13,171 nt of DNA from Thermoplasmata archaeon. Lineage in GTDB: Archaea; Thermoplasmatota; Thermoplasmata; SG8-5. This document shows, piece by piece, positions 7,301 through 13,171 of this stretch. Under the pieces are notes generated by a model. It ran no database searches and was not told the origin of the DNA. It saw only the letters and a list, made by a program, of their open reading frames with translations. Both the position numbers and the translations under genes were made by a program. How positions within the stretch are numbered: the stretch's first letter is position 1; the number at the start of each line of letters is the position of its first letter. The stretch covers positions 1 through 13,171 of the forward strand of contig JAGLQM010000004.1 of the NCBI GenBank assembly GCA_023136815.1. Direction: 5' to 3'.

Positions 7301-9732
7301 CATTGGAACGTGCTTATCTGGTGGAACGGGCCGGTCAGGATAAAAAAGGTAATGTGACATGGGGCATTCGTGAGGTTAAACCAAAAAAACCTGGCAAGCG
7401 TTTCATGGGAAAAATGCTAACAAGACATCTGGAACACTTCGCACCGCTGACAATGGACGAGCTAGCTTATGATTTGGCACTGGATAAGAACTTGTTATCC
7501 GATTTACTGGCAGAACTGGAATCTCGAGGTATTCTCTCCAGTGGTTCTTTTACCGAGCCAGATTTACAGTTTTTACTTACAGCAGACCGGATGGAGCTTC
7601 AGGGCGGCGGGAAAGAGGATATTATCCTGCAGCCCCAGGTTGAAAATTACCAACTGGCAAAGCATTGCCGTAAGATTAATAAAATCGACGATTATTTTGA
7701 CAGGTATGGCGTGGTCTGGATGCCACAGGACTTACTGGCTCGTGGAAAACCAGCCCTTTACACCAAGTGGCTGAAGCTCAGAAAGAATGGTGATGTGCTA
7801 CATGGCCGGTTTAAGGACGGCAGTGTTTGTTATGTTCGAAAGAAAGATACGCAGATGTATATTGATGCTTACCGTCGGGAAAATCTTAATGATGCTGAGG
7901 CTAGACTCCTAAACATAATTAAGGCGAACCCGGGAATTGACATGATTTCCATTGGCAAAAAGGCTGAAATTCCATCTGTTAAGGCCAAGGAATTAATGGA
8001 AAAGCTGGACCGGAACATGTTCATAATCAGAAGATTCACAGACAGGGAAAGCTGGTCTTCCACCAATCATTATCAAACGCTAGATATGGAACCAGTGCCA
8101 GAAAATAAAGATAAGGCAGTCGAGAAAATAATCAGAATCACACTGAAGGCCTATGCGCCTATTGCATTACGTTCACTGGCCTATGCGACAGGCTTTTCAA
8201 TACGCCATGTTAAAACTGTCCTTGAGCAGGATATAGCTAGCGGCAAGATTTTAGAAATACAAATTGCAGAGGGCAGTAATACAAAATTATTACTTCCGGC
8301 GGAAGAACTGGCTGCCTTGAAATCAATGCCTACTGAGGAATCAAATGATGTTCAAATCTTAACGCTTTATGATCCCCTGGTTCAGCCCCATCGGGTGGAG
8401 TTACGCCGCCGATTCGGAGATGCCTGGTACTTCCCTATTTTTCAGGGAGCCAGGCTCATCGGTATGATGGAGATGTGGGAGATGAGTGGATGCATTGACA
8501 TCCGTCAGATGATTTTGGATGAAGTTTCAGCACTGCCAGATGTATTGAGAGCATTGGATACTTTTTCAATTTATTACAGGAAGAACCTCATGGATGTCAT
8601 CAGGATTAAGAACGTCATTGGAAGCGATGTACCAGACCTTGAGCCCGATATAATCCAGATTTTCGAAAACCAGGGCTACATTCGGGTTCGGGACTGGCTG
8701 GTGAAGGGAAACGTGGTAGATACCGTAGTTAATGAAAGCCAGTTCATCAGCTATGCAGTATGGAAGAACCATGTAATGCCAAACCGCAGATTTCACAGCA
8801 TCCATGAGGGCTTGAAGGTACTTGGCGGGTTCAGATCAGATGAGGCAGCCAGCCTTCGCTGCAAAACCACTGTCCCACTAAAATCGCTCCATAAACGGGA
8901 TATTGTCGGATACGGCCAACTGATTCCGAAAGTTCTTACGTATGCACTTCCCGAGGAAATTGCACTTCAGAAGGCCGCCCTTGCAGTTAAGCCAGATAAG
9001 AACATGAATATTGTTTTGCAGATGATAAAGGAGAGAGGCCCGGTAAAGTGGAAGGAAGTTATTGATAACTCCCCGCTGGGGTATCAAAGCTCACAGGATG
9101 CGAAGCAGCGGCTTAGCGGCTCTTTGCATATTCTTCGGGATGCCCAGAACCGCTATACCCAGGGACCGGAGACCAGCATGGACAAGGATACTGCCAGGAA
9201 AGAGGTCATCAAGAGCATCTTCAAGCAATTCGGCATATTCAGTGCAGAACATCTTGCCATGTACATTAAAGGTCAATTTCGCATGTTCGAACTTCGCAGT
9301 ATTCTTGACCAGCTGGAGCTGGATGATTTTCTCACCAAGGGCTATTTCCTTGAAAGTTCGGACAGCCTTCATTGGATAGTGAAAGAGGATATGGGCCAGT
9401 TCATCAAAAAACCTGCAACGTTTCAGGTGGTCATCACCGAAAGGGATCGCCTGGGATTCTATCTTCTTCCTTTTGTCCAGAAGAGTTTTGGAATCGGTAC
9501 TTCGTGGATAGTGATAAAGGACGGACAGCTCATTGCAGCAGCCAGGATGCGCCGCAGGAAAGATGAGTTTATCATGAAGGAATTAGTTGGAGATTCGAAT
9601 GCCTGGCATACCATGAAGGCCTATTCTGCCGAACTGGGCAAACGTATGCGTCGGGAAGAGGATGAAGTTCCAGATGTTGAAGAAGATGTTGTTGACTGGT
9701 ACGAACGGTATGTGCGGCCCGGTGGGAAATGA
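4315..9732 (+). CDS. lhr: Giant Lhr-type ATP-dependent helicase with long winged-helix/beta-barrel C-terminal region
   Basis: A superfamily 2 helicase of 1,805 residues. Motifs in order: Q-like TEPQAYAVP (34-42), Walker A SPTGSGKT (54-61), TTPES (152-156), DEIH box (179-182), SAT (214-216), VFTNTRS (289-295), STSLELGIDIG (342-352) and QRIGRSGH (371-378). The Lhr-core fourth domain follows to about residue 855, with RFRHCSTRGFMIL near 731 and PSPFAHN near 818. The remaining 950 residues hold several winged-helix-like segments (about 963-1022, 1034-1078, 1197-1242, 1269-1316, 1564-1600, 1630-1680) and two beta-rich segments. The one near 1350-1390 (YDPLVQPHR, then FGDAWYFPIFQGARLIG) resembles the AlkZ/YcaQ-like part of bacterial Lhr C-terminal domains. 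Lhr proteins unwind 3'-tailed DNA and RNA:DNA and are linked to repair. Archaeal Lhr-core is usually near 900 residues and E. coli Lhr about 1,540, so this is unusually long. The ATG follows GGAG by 10 bases. Confidence 0.93.
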   Translation: MIRRVRKKHSKDEVLKQMLPLVREWFDTRFEGLTEPQAYAVPIIHKRHNVLISSPTGSGKTLTAFLSIINELLNKQENDQLEDRIYCVYVSPLKALANDINKNLKQPLAELEELAEKKGIMKPKIRVAVRSGDTTNYERQKMAKKPPHILITTPESLAIILSTPKFSQALYTTEWLIMDEIHDICNSKRGVQLSVNLERLQSHLDGQATRIGLSATQAPIEEIAKYLSGYDDDDKLRPVRLVEVDSNKQIEVTVMTPVEDMTSMPFEIINARLYETLRDIVMENTTTLVFTNTRSGTENVLLKLSELGVENIAAHHGSLARETRLDVEDRLKRGELKAAVSSTSLELGIDIGSIDMVCQIGSPKSIAKGLQRIGRSGHGYGEVSRGKLIAFDNDDLMECAVLAKKASENYIDRVDLPKNSLDVLSQTIVGMSLEKVWRVDEAYDVIRKSYSFHELSKADFLSVVHYLASRDMPHVYSKIWLDDDTQEFGRKRSSRLIYYLNSGTIPEEANYKVYSDSGGRLGELSEGFVEKLSPGDVFVLGGKSYEFTKAMGMSIFVKPATGRRPTIPSWTGEMMPRSFDLSVAIGQFRGQMGQLAAQGKDIGEWLRKTYPLDRGGVKSILSYITEQVAFNGNVPSDTNLLMEGYLDPKGNLNIIFHYCFGRRTNDALARAYAMAISNKFHCNVSITVSDDCFMLTVPRRIKLEGLEKLVTQNNIVKLLEEAIRDTELFKQRFRHCSTRGFMILRNYQGREVPVGRQMQRSQKVLRALEDRDNFPIVRETMNEILNEAMNITGAKQILQGIEDGNIKVNHASVSDVPSPFAHNIVLVGMSDIVLMHDRSALLKELHRKVLMRVGGDKALEPEFDLEILSQHFADKWPNIARSEHIPKILTQVGPLEFFTRKSASIYDFSELPEDELAAMAGQLIESGHVASIWAGRSLWANPDELEDMAGIYSTGKKPDDAGKAILNALREKPKTSLALSKTLEADARKVRRDLGTLERAYLVERAGQDKKGNVTWGIREVKPKKPGKRFMGKMLTRHLEHFAPLTMDELAYDLALDKNLLSDLLAELESRGILSSGSFTEPDLQFLLTADRMELQGGGKEDIILQPQVENYQLAKHCRKINKIDDYFDRYGVVWMPQDLLARGKPALYTKWLKLRKNGDVLHGRFKDGSVCYVRKKDTQMYIDAYRRENLNDAEARLLNIIKANPGIDMISIGKKAEIPSVKAKELMEKLDRNMFIIRRFTDRESWSSTNHYQTLDMEPVPENKDKAVEKIIRITLKAYAPIALRSLAYATGFSIRHVKTVLEQDIASGKILEIQIAEGSNTKLLLPAEELAALKSMPTEESNDVQILTLYDPLVQPHRVELRRRFGDAWYFPIFQGARLIGMMEMWEMSGCIDIRQMILDEVSALPDVLRALDTFSIYYRKNLMDVIRIKNVIGSDVPDLEPDIIQIFENQGYIRVRDWLVKGNVVDTVVNESQFISYAVWKNHVMPNRRFHSIHEGLKVLGGFRSDEAASLRCKTTVPLKSLHKRDIVGYGQLIPKVLTYALPEEIALQKAALAVKPDKNMNIVLQMIKERGPVKWKEVIDNSPLGYQSSQDAKQRLSGSLHILRDAQNRYTQGPETSMDKDTARKEVIKSIFKQFGIFSAEHLAMYIKGQFRMFELRSILDQLELDDFLTKGYFLESSDSLHWIVKEDMGQFIKKPATFQVVITERDRLGFYLLPFVQKSFGIGTSWIVIKDGQLIAAARMRRRKDEFIMKELVGDSNAWHTMKAYSAELGKRMRREEDEVPDVEEDVVDWYERYVRPGGK

Positions 9733-9749
9733 GCGAATTTGCGAATTAA

Positions 9750-9772
9750 CGTGAACCACTTTGTGTTTCACG
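9750..9772 (+). terminator. Hairpin after the helicase stop codon
   Basis: Eighteen bases after the helicase TGA, CGTGAA pairs with TTCACG, with an inner CAC-TTT-GTG stem separated by one C/T mismatch. No T-run follows directly, so a transcription-ending role is tentative; it may protect the mRNA 3' end. The stretch 9733-9913 otherwise contains no gene that I can see. A second small inverted repeat (ACCAAT/ATTGGT, about 9868-9896) lies downstream of the tRNA on the opposite strand. Confidence 0.3.
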
Positions 9773-9913
9773 AAACATATGACGTAAGTTTATAGCATTC
9801 AGGTGAGATGAGAAAACTTGTTTTCGAATTAGACCGCAAATTTGCATCTTAAATCCAGCTGGCCCCACCAATTTTCTATTAGCTACGCTATTGGTTAATT
9901 TGTGAAATATTGA

Positions 9914-9988
9914 TGGGCCCACCCGGATTTGAACCGGGGTCTATAGCTCCCAAAGCTACAAGTATAGGCCAAGCTAGCCCATGGGCCC
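9914..9988 (-). tRNA. tRNA-Pro (anticodon UGG)
   Basis: A 75-base tRNA. The acceptor arms GGGCCCA and TGGGCCC pair fully, with A as discriminator and no encoded CCA. The anticodon stem GTAGC/GCTAT closes the loop TTTGGGA, giving UGG at 34-36 and G37 as in proline tRNAs. The T arm is CCCGG-TTCAAAT-CCGGG. U8, A14, G15, G18 and G19 are in place. The D stem is poor: only G10-U25 and G11-C24 pair, with C12/A23 opposed, and the D loop is long. It decodes CCA and, by wobble, other CCN codons. The 5' end abuts a hairpin cluster. Confidence 0.88.
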
Positions 9989-9990
9989 GA

Positions 9991-10086
9991 GTTGTGCTCC
10001 GCACAACGAGGCAAGAGGAACGCGAGCGTTCCTCGCAGTGAAGAAACACGCTAGTGTTTCGGTCGTAAGGTTGTGCGAGTTGCGAC
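9991..10086. other. Cluster of four short hairpins next to tRNA-Pro
   Basis: Four consecutive inverted repeats fill 96 bases. They are GTTGTGC/GCACAAC (9991-10007, 3-base loop); GAGGAACG/CGTTCCTC (10015-10034, CGAG loop); GAAACAC/GTGTTTC (10043-10060, GCTA loop); and GTCGTAA/TTGCGAC (10062-10086, 11-base loop). The last has one T-G opposition, a wobble pair only if the plus strand is transcribed. Three of the four are perfect. The element could be a structured RNA, part of the tRNA precursor leader, or an interspersed repeat. No open reading frame of merit lies here. Confidence 0.5.
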
Positions 10087-10090
10087 TGAG

Positions 10091-10097
10091 TATAAAT
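10091..10097 (-). promoter_or_regulatory. Possible TATA box for tRNA-Pro precursor
   Basis: ATTTATA on the minus strand is the nearest good TATA element upstream of the tRNA. It lies about 100 bases from the tRNA 5' end, so initiation about 25 bases downstream would give a leader of about 80 bases containing three of the hairpins. It could be fortuitous in this AT-rich stretch. Confidence 0.3.
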
Positions 10098-10171
10098 ATC
10101 AAACTTAATAGCCTGAATGTCCGCTGGATACTCTTTTCCGATATAATGATTTCTAATTGTTTCACAAAGAG

Positions 10172-10239
10172 CCATACCAATCAGTTTAAATACCATACAA
10201 AAACCCATACCAATCTATTTATAAACGATTTCTAGAAAT
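10172..10239 (+). promoter_or_regulatory. Putative promoter with iterated upstream sites and downstream palindrome
   Basis: CCATACCAATC occurs at 10172-10182 and at 10205-10215, with a related CCATACAAAAA at 10193, so starts are 21 and 12 bases apart. A TATA-like TATTTATAAA follows at 10215-10224, then a perfect 12-base palindrome ATTTCTAGAAAT at 10228-10239 where transcription would begin. This layout suits a regulated promoter for the small membrane protein at 10344. Between 10240 and 10330 is a purine-rich leader with a small CTGGG-ATA-CCCAG hairpin (10307-10319). Confidence 0.4.
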
Positions 10240-10343
10240 ATCCTGTACCGGTGAGTAATTGAAAGCAAAAAAGAAATCAGGAAGGAAGAAACTTGCAGGT
10301 TTAATCCTGGGATACCCAGTAACATGAGCAAGGAGGAATAATT

Positions 10344-10721
10344 ATGGTAAAATCAATACGAATAGGCTATACCATTGCCTCTGTGATTTGTACAATACTG
10401 ATGATTGTACTGATGTTTGCGAATATCTATCCATGCGGATACTGGGGCCAGACCCAATTGTATGAGGACAAAGGCTATGCTGGCCATGGTTATCATTCCC
10501 TGGCAGAGGTAGTGGGTAACGGATTTTTTTGGGATGCAGATGATGTGCCAGAACCATATGAGAAATACAATGGAGATGGGCCGTACTATGTCATGGGCCA
10601 GTGGTGGATTTCGGTGCTATACATTCCGACGTTCCTTGGAATAATCTATCTGGGATGGCTAATTGCTGGCGGTCGGGAAAGATTATTATTCTTCTTTCCA
10701 GGAAGTCAAAAGAACACCTAA
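10344..10721 (+). CDS. Small two-helix membrane protein of unknown function
   Basis: A 125-residue protein I do not recognise. Membrane helices are predicted at about residues 7-28 (YTIASVICTILMIVLMFA) and 88-108 (WISVLYIPTFLGIIYLGWLI). The 60-residue segment between them is rich in Gly, Tyr and acidic residues (GYAGHGYHS, DADDVPEPYEKYNGDGP), and both ends are likely cytoplasmic, with a basic N-terminus and GGRER after helix 2. The start is well supported by AGGAGG at 10331-10336, seven bases before the ATG. The gene converges on the ABC permease and their 3' ends overlap by 36 bases. Nothing shows a functional link to the exporter. Confidence 0.72.
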   Translation: MVKSIRIGYTIASVICTILMIVLMFANIYPCGYWGQTQLYEDKGYAGHGYHSLAEVVGNGFFWDADDVPEPYEKYNGDGPYYVMGQWWISVLYIPTFLGIIYLGWLIAGGRERLLFFFPGSQKNT

Positions 10722-12128
10722 AATGAACACAGCCAATCCAAATATGCCTATGACAATTGCACACTCCAGGATAATATCCATATCCAGTGAAATCATTGCT
10801 GCCCTGAGGCCCTCGTTCACATAGTAGAGCGGTAAGAATTTGGCCAGGGTTTGCAGGAAGTCTGGCATCATCTCAAGCTGGAAGAATGTGCCTGAGAGGA
10901 ACATCATTGGAAACATTACTGCATTTGCAGCTGCCTGGGCGGATTCTGCTTCCTTCACGAACCGGGTTATGAGCATTCCTATACCAGCAAAAGCAAACAC
11001 ATTCAGCAGAATGAAGATGAACATGAAGATGTTTATGTGTGGCCGAAGTCCGAATATACCCATTCCAACAGCCAGAATACATGCGGTGGATAGCATTGCC
11101 ATGAACATCTGGTACAATATGTTAGAAATAAGCCATTCACTTCTGGTCAATGGGGTTGTAGCCAGCTTTTTCAGGATACCTTTCTGCCTGAGCTCAGTGT
11201 TCATTCCAACGGTTCCGAAAAGGGCACTGGACATGACAGACATTGCTATTATGCCCGGCGCAAAGAAATCAATAAAATTGAATTTCTCCGAGGTGACATC
11301 ATTAGCCTCAATCAAGATAATATCCTTGGCACCACTGAGTCCTTTGTTGAGGCCATCGATCATTGAACGGATAATTTGCACCTTGGTCTGGGCCGAAGAT
11401 TCCGTCGGATCATAGTAAATAGAAAGATTTAGCGCAGGATGTGCTTCAATCTCATAGGTCATTGCCTGGACAGTGTAGTTCAGAGCATTGCCCAGTTCCA
11501 TGAGTGCCAGATTGGAGTAGTTCAAGGATTCGCCTGTTGAACCCAGGCTCATGCCAGTATAATTCAGAGCATTGCCTGTACTCCCCAGTGCCTGAAGGGT
11601 TAATCCCATGGAATTCGGCGATGAAAGGTTGGTTGCCTGTACCAGATAATCCATTGCCTCGGTTGAATAGTTCAGGGATGACTGGCTATAGGCTATTGAA
11701 TCAACCGAGCCATTTAGAACCATGATTGTGTGATTCATTGCCTCTGATGTTGCAGTGAGGGCCTGCCCCAGATAATGATAGGTGGTTTCGGTATTGTTTA
11801 TTTGTTCAGAGAAGCCAGCTGGTATCACAAGCATAGTATTATGGCCTGATGAGTTGAGATATTCATTGGGATTCTTGCTTACATCCACAACTATAATTTC
11901 AAAGACACCAGAATCATTCATGCCGTCTATGAAATGATTGGACCAGTATCCGCCATCATGATCCTGTACTGGCAATTGATATGTTATGTCATCCACACCT
12001 GAAAAGATGGCTCCGAACAGAAGCATCAGCAAAATTGGGAACAGCAGCACGAAGAAGATGGTACTCTTTTCCCTGAAGAACTGTTTAATGTGAACAGTTA
12101 AGTTGGCAAGCACTCTTTTGAGATTCAT
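10686..12128 (-). CDS. ABC-2 type transporter permease with glycosylation-sequon-rich ectodomain
   Basis: A 480-residue membrane subunit of an ABC exporter. Residues 22-44 are the first membrane helix (IFFVLLFPILLMLLFGAIF). Residues about 45-285 form a large outward domain, and five helices follow from about 287 to 473, with the cytoplasmic coupling stretch MNTELRQKGILKKLATTPLTRSEW (309-332) typical of ABC-2 permeases. The ectodomain contains 11 N-X-S/T sequons between residues 71 and 234, several spaced by exactly 14 residues (139, 153, 167 and 189, 203, 217), within helix-like repeats such as LGSTGNALNYT / LGSTGESLNYS. The start ATG overlaps the ATPase stop as ATGA, giving translational coupling. 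The cargo is unknown; the family includes drug, lipid and polysaccharide exporters. Confidence 0.88.
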   Translation of the reverse strand: MNLKRVLANLTVHIKQFFREKSTIFFVLLFPILLMLLFGAIFSGVDDITYQLPVQDHDGGYWSNHFIDGMNDSGVFEIIVVDVSKNPNEYLNSSGHNTMLVIPAGFSEQINNTETTYHYLGQALTATSEAMNHTIMVLNGSVDSIAYSQSSLNYSTEAMDYLVQATNLSSPNSMGLTLQALGSTGNALNYTGMSLGSTGESLNYSNLALMELGNALNYTVQAMTYEIEAHPALNLSIYYDPTESSAQTKVQIIRSMIDGLNKGLSGAKDIILIEANDVTSEKFNFIDFFAPGIIAMSVMSSALFGTVGMNTELRQKGILKKLATTPLTRSEWLISNILYQMFMAMLSTACILAVGMGIFGLRPHINIFMFIFILLNVFAFAGIGMLITRFVKEAESAQAAANAVMFPMMFLSGTFFQLEMMPDFLQTLAKFLPLYYVNEGLRAAMISLDMDIILECAIVIGIFGLAVFILGVLLTSWKEE

Positions 12129-13057
12129 TCGGCATCATCTCTCTGATTTGTGAGTGTCTCACCAGTAAGTGCAAGGAACAATTCCTCAAGATTTGGCTTG
12201 CGTATGTCCATGCTTAGGTAAGATACGTTTTTTAATTTCAGATTATTAAGAAATTCAATAATTTGGTCATTATCTGCAGCCTCGACAGTGACATTACCAT
12301 TCTCTATTGATTTTACTGGCATGTCCATCTCCCTGGCTATCTGGCTGACATCTTCATTGGCTCCCTTTATTTTCACATTGATTCTCTTGAAATGCTTGTC
12401 TATGAGTTCGTTTGTGGTGCCATAGGCAATGATTTTTCCCTTGGAGATGATTGCAATATAATCAGCCAAGACTTCCGCCTCTTCCATGTAATGTGTTGTC
12501 AGAAAGATTGTTTTTCCCTATGCTCTGAGGCCACTGATTACGTCCCATACATCATGTCTTGCCCTGGGATCAAGACCAGTGGTTGGTTCATCAAGAAAAA
12601 CAATTTCAGGATTGTTCACCAGAGAAACTGCAATCCCAACCCTCTGTTTCAAACCGCCGGAGAGATTCATGTAAAGCTGTTTACGGTGCTCCTCCAGATT
12701 AACAAGTTTTATGAGTTTTTCAATGTCACAATCTGTGGAAAATAAATCACCATAATACCTGATTGTCTCCTCAATTGTGAGACGGTCAAATGATGAAAAA
12801 TCCTGCGGCAGAATGCCGATACGTTTGAGTATCTCCGCCCTTCCCTTGTGAACGTCCATACCCAGAATTTCGATTGAGCCGGATGTAGGAGTGCGGAGAG
12901 TTTCTATCATTTCCAGTGTTGTGGTTTTGCCTGCGCCATTTGGCCCCAGGAAAGCGAATACTTCTCCTTTCTCAACATCGAAGGTTATGGTGTCAACTGC
13001 CCTTAGATCACCGTAAACCTTCACAAGATCCTTAACCTTGATGACGTCATCTACCAT
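12125..13057 (-). CDS. ABC transporter ATP-binding protein, interrupted by one in-frame TAG at codon 180
   Basis: The nucleotide-binding subunit of the exporter, 310 codons plus stop. Motifs are Walker A GPNGAGKT (38-45), Q-loop Gln85, signature LSGGLKQR (132-139), Walker B IVFLDE (152-157), D-loop GLDP (161-164) and H-loop His189. A C-terminal DUF4162-like region follows (about 215-305), as in DrrA-type ATPases. A single TAG (12520-12518) stands at codon 180 in GLRA-TAG-GKTIFLTTH, where relatives usually carry Glu, Lys or Gln. Frame and motifs continue undisturbed on both sides. It is therefore a recoded gene, a very recent pseudogene, or carries a sequencing error. Without readthrough the product lacks the H-loop and would not hydrolyse ATP. 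ATG 13057 is preferred: no Shine-Dalgarno precedes it, but a TATA box about 25-31 bases upstream fits a leaderless mRNA. Confidence 0.85.
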
Positions 13058-13080
13058 TGAGCGACTGTACAATTTCGTAA

Positions 13081-13090
13081 TAGATAAAGA
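13081..13090 (-). promoter_or_regulatory. TATA box of the ABC exporter operon
   Basis: TCTTTATCTA on the minus strand lies about 24-33 bases before the ATG at 13057, so transcription would begin at or just before the start codon. This explains the lack of a ribosome site. Further upstream, TTGAC and GTCAA arms (13141-13165) form a weak 5-base inverted repeat; nothing else is seen to the window edge. Confidence 0.5.
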
Positions 13091-13171
13091 TTGTGATAGA
13101 ACGTTGTCCCTAACTACGATGAATCAGTCTAATCCTATTTTTGACACTTTATTGTAGCGGGTCAAGAACAC

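Noticed and set aside
9861..9875. A partial tRNA or attachment-site copy (GGCCCCACC) downstream of tRNA-Pro
   Set aside because: The resemblance to the tRNA 3' end covers only about eight bases with a mismatch, and no integrase or mobile genes are present in the window.
12488..12520. Reading the ABC ATPase as two separate genes (13057-12518 and 12487-12125)
   Set aside because: Both parts are in the same frame, the residues between them (GKTIFLTTHY) are the conserved H-loop region, and no ribosome site precedes the second ATG. One interrupted gene explains it better.
13055..13072. TTG start at 13072 for the ABC ATPase
   Set aside because: It would add five residues outside the conserved domain and has no ribosome site; the ATG at 13057 fits a leaderless transcript from the TATA box at 13081-13090.

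Overview
The window looks like a chromosomal segment of an archaeon, most likely a mesophilic euryarchaeote and possibly of the Thermoplasmatota. This is an inference, with no marker gene to settle it. The support is: TATA-type promoters with no bacterial -35/-10 pairs; Shine-Dalgarno sites matching the archaeal 16S tail (GGTG, GGAG); a tRNA gene with no encoded CCA; a giant Lhr-type helicase; a two-winged-helix regulator paired with a small membrane protein; and surface proteins rich in N-glycosylation sequons.

Layout. Positions 1-3858 are all on the minus strand. In transcription order they are an acidic surface-anchored protein (3858-2416), a two-gene unit of a three-helix membrane protein and a double winged-helix regulator (2321-1522), and a histidine ammonia-lyase-family enzyme (1337 to the window edge, so its C-terminus is missing). 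A divergent intergenic region (3859-4314) holds an 18-bp direct repeat behind the surface-protein promoter and two stem-loops ahead of the helicase. Positions 4315-9732 on the plus strand encode a 1,805-residue Lhr-family ATP-dependent helicase. The next 600 bases contain tRNA-Pro(UGG) on the minus strand, a run of four short hairpins against its 5' side, and the promoter of a small two-helix membrane protein (10344-10721, plus). The right end is a minus-strand ABC-2 export operon, ATPase (13057-12125) then permease (12128-10686), coupled by a 4-nt ATGA overlap.

How the genes relate. The ATPase and permease form one exporter. The winged-helix regulator and membrane protein form one unit whose upstream palindrome suggests autoregulation. 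The lyase has its own palindrome against its TATA box, so it is probably regulated separately. The helicase is a stand-alone nucleic-acid repair or processing gene.

Most notable points. (1) The ABC ATPase is intact except for one in-frame TAG at codon 180. The only other TAG in the window that ends a gene is followed two codons later by a TAA that overlaps the next ATG. Together these raise the possibility that TAG is a sense codon here (pyrrolysine or other recoding), against the simpler options of a fresh nonsense mutation or a sequencing error. (2) The lyase has Cys instead of Ser at residue 143, the precursor position of its MIO cofactor, with the rest of the active site conserved. (3) The permease ectodomain carries sequons at exact 14-residue spacing. 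(4) A compact cluster of four hairpins sits directly beside the tRNA.
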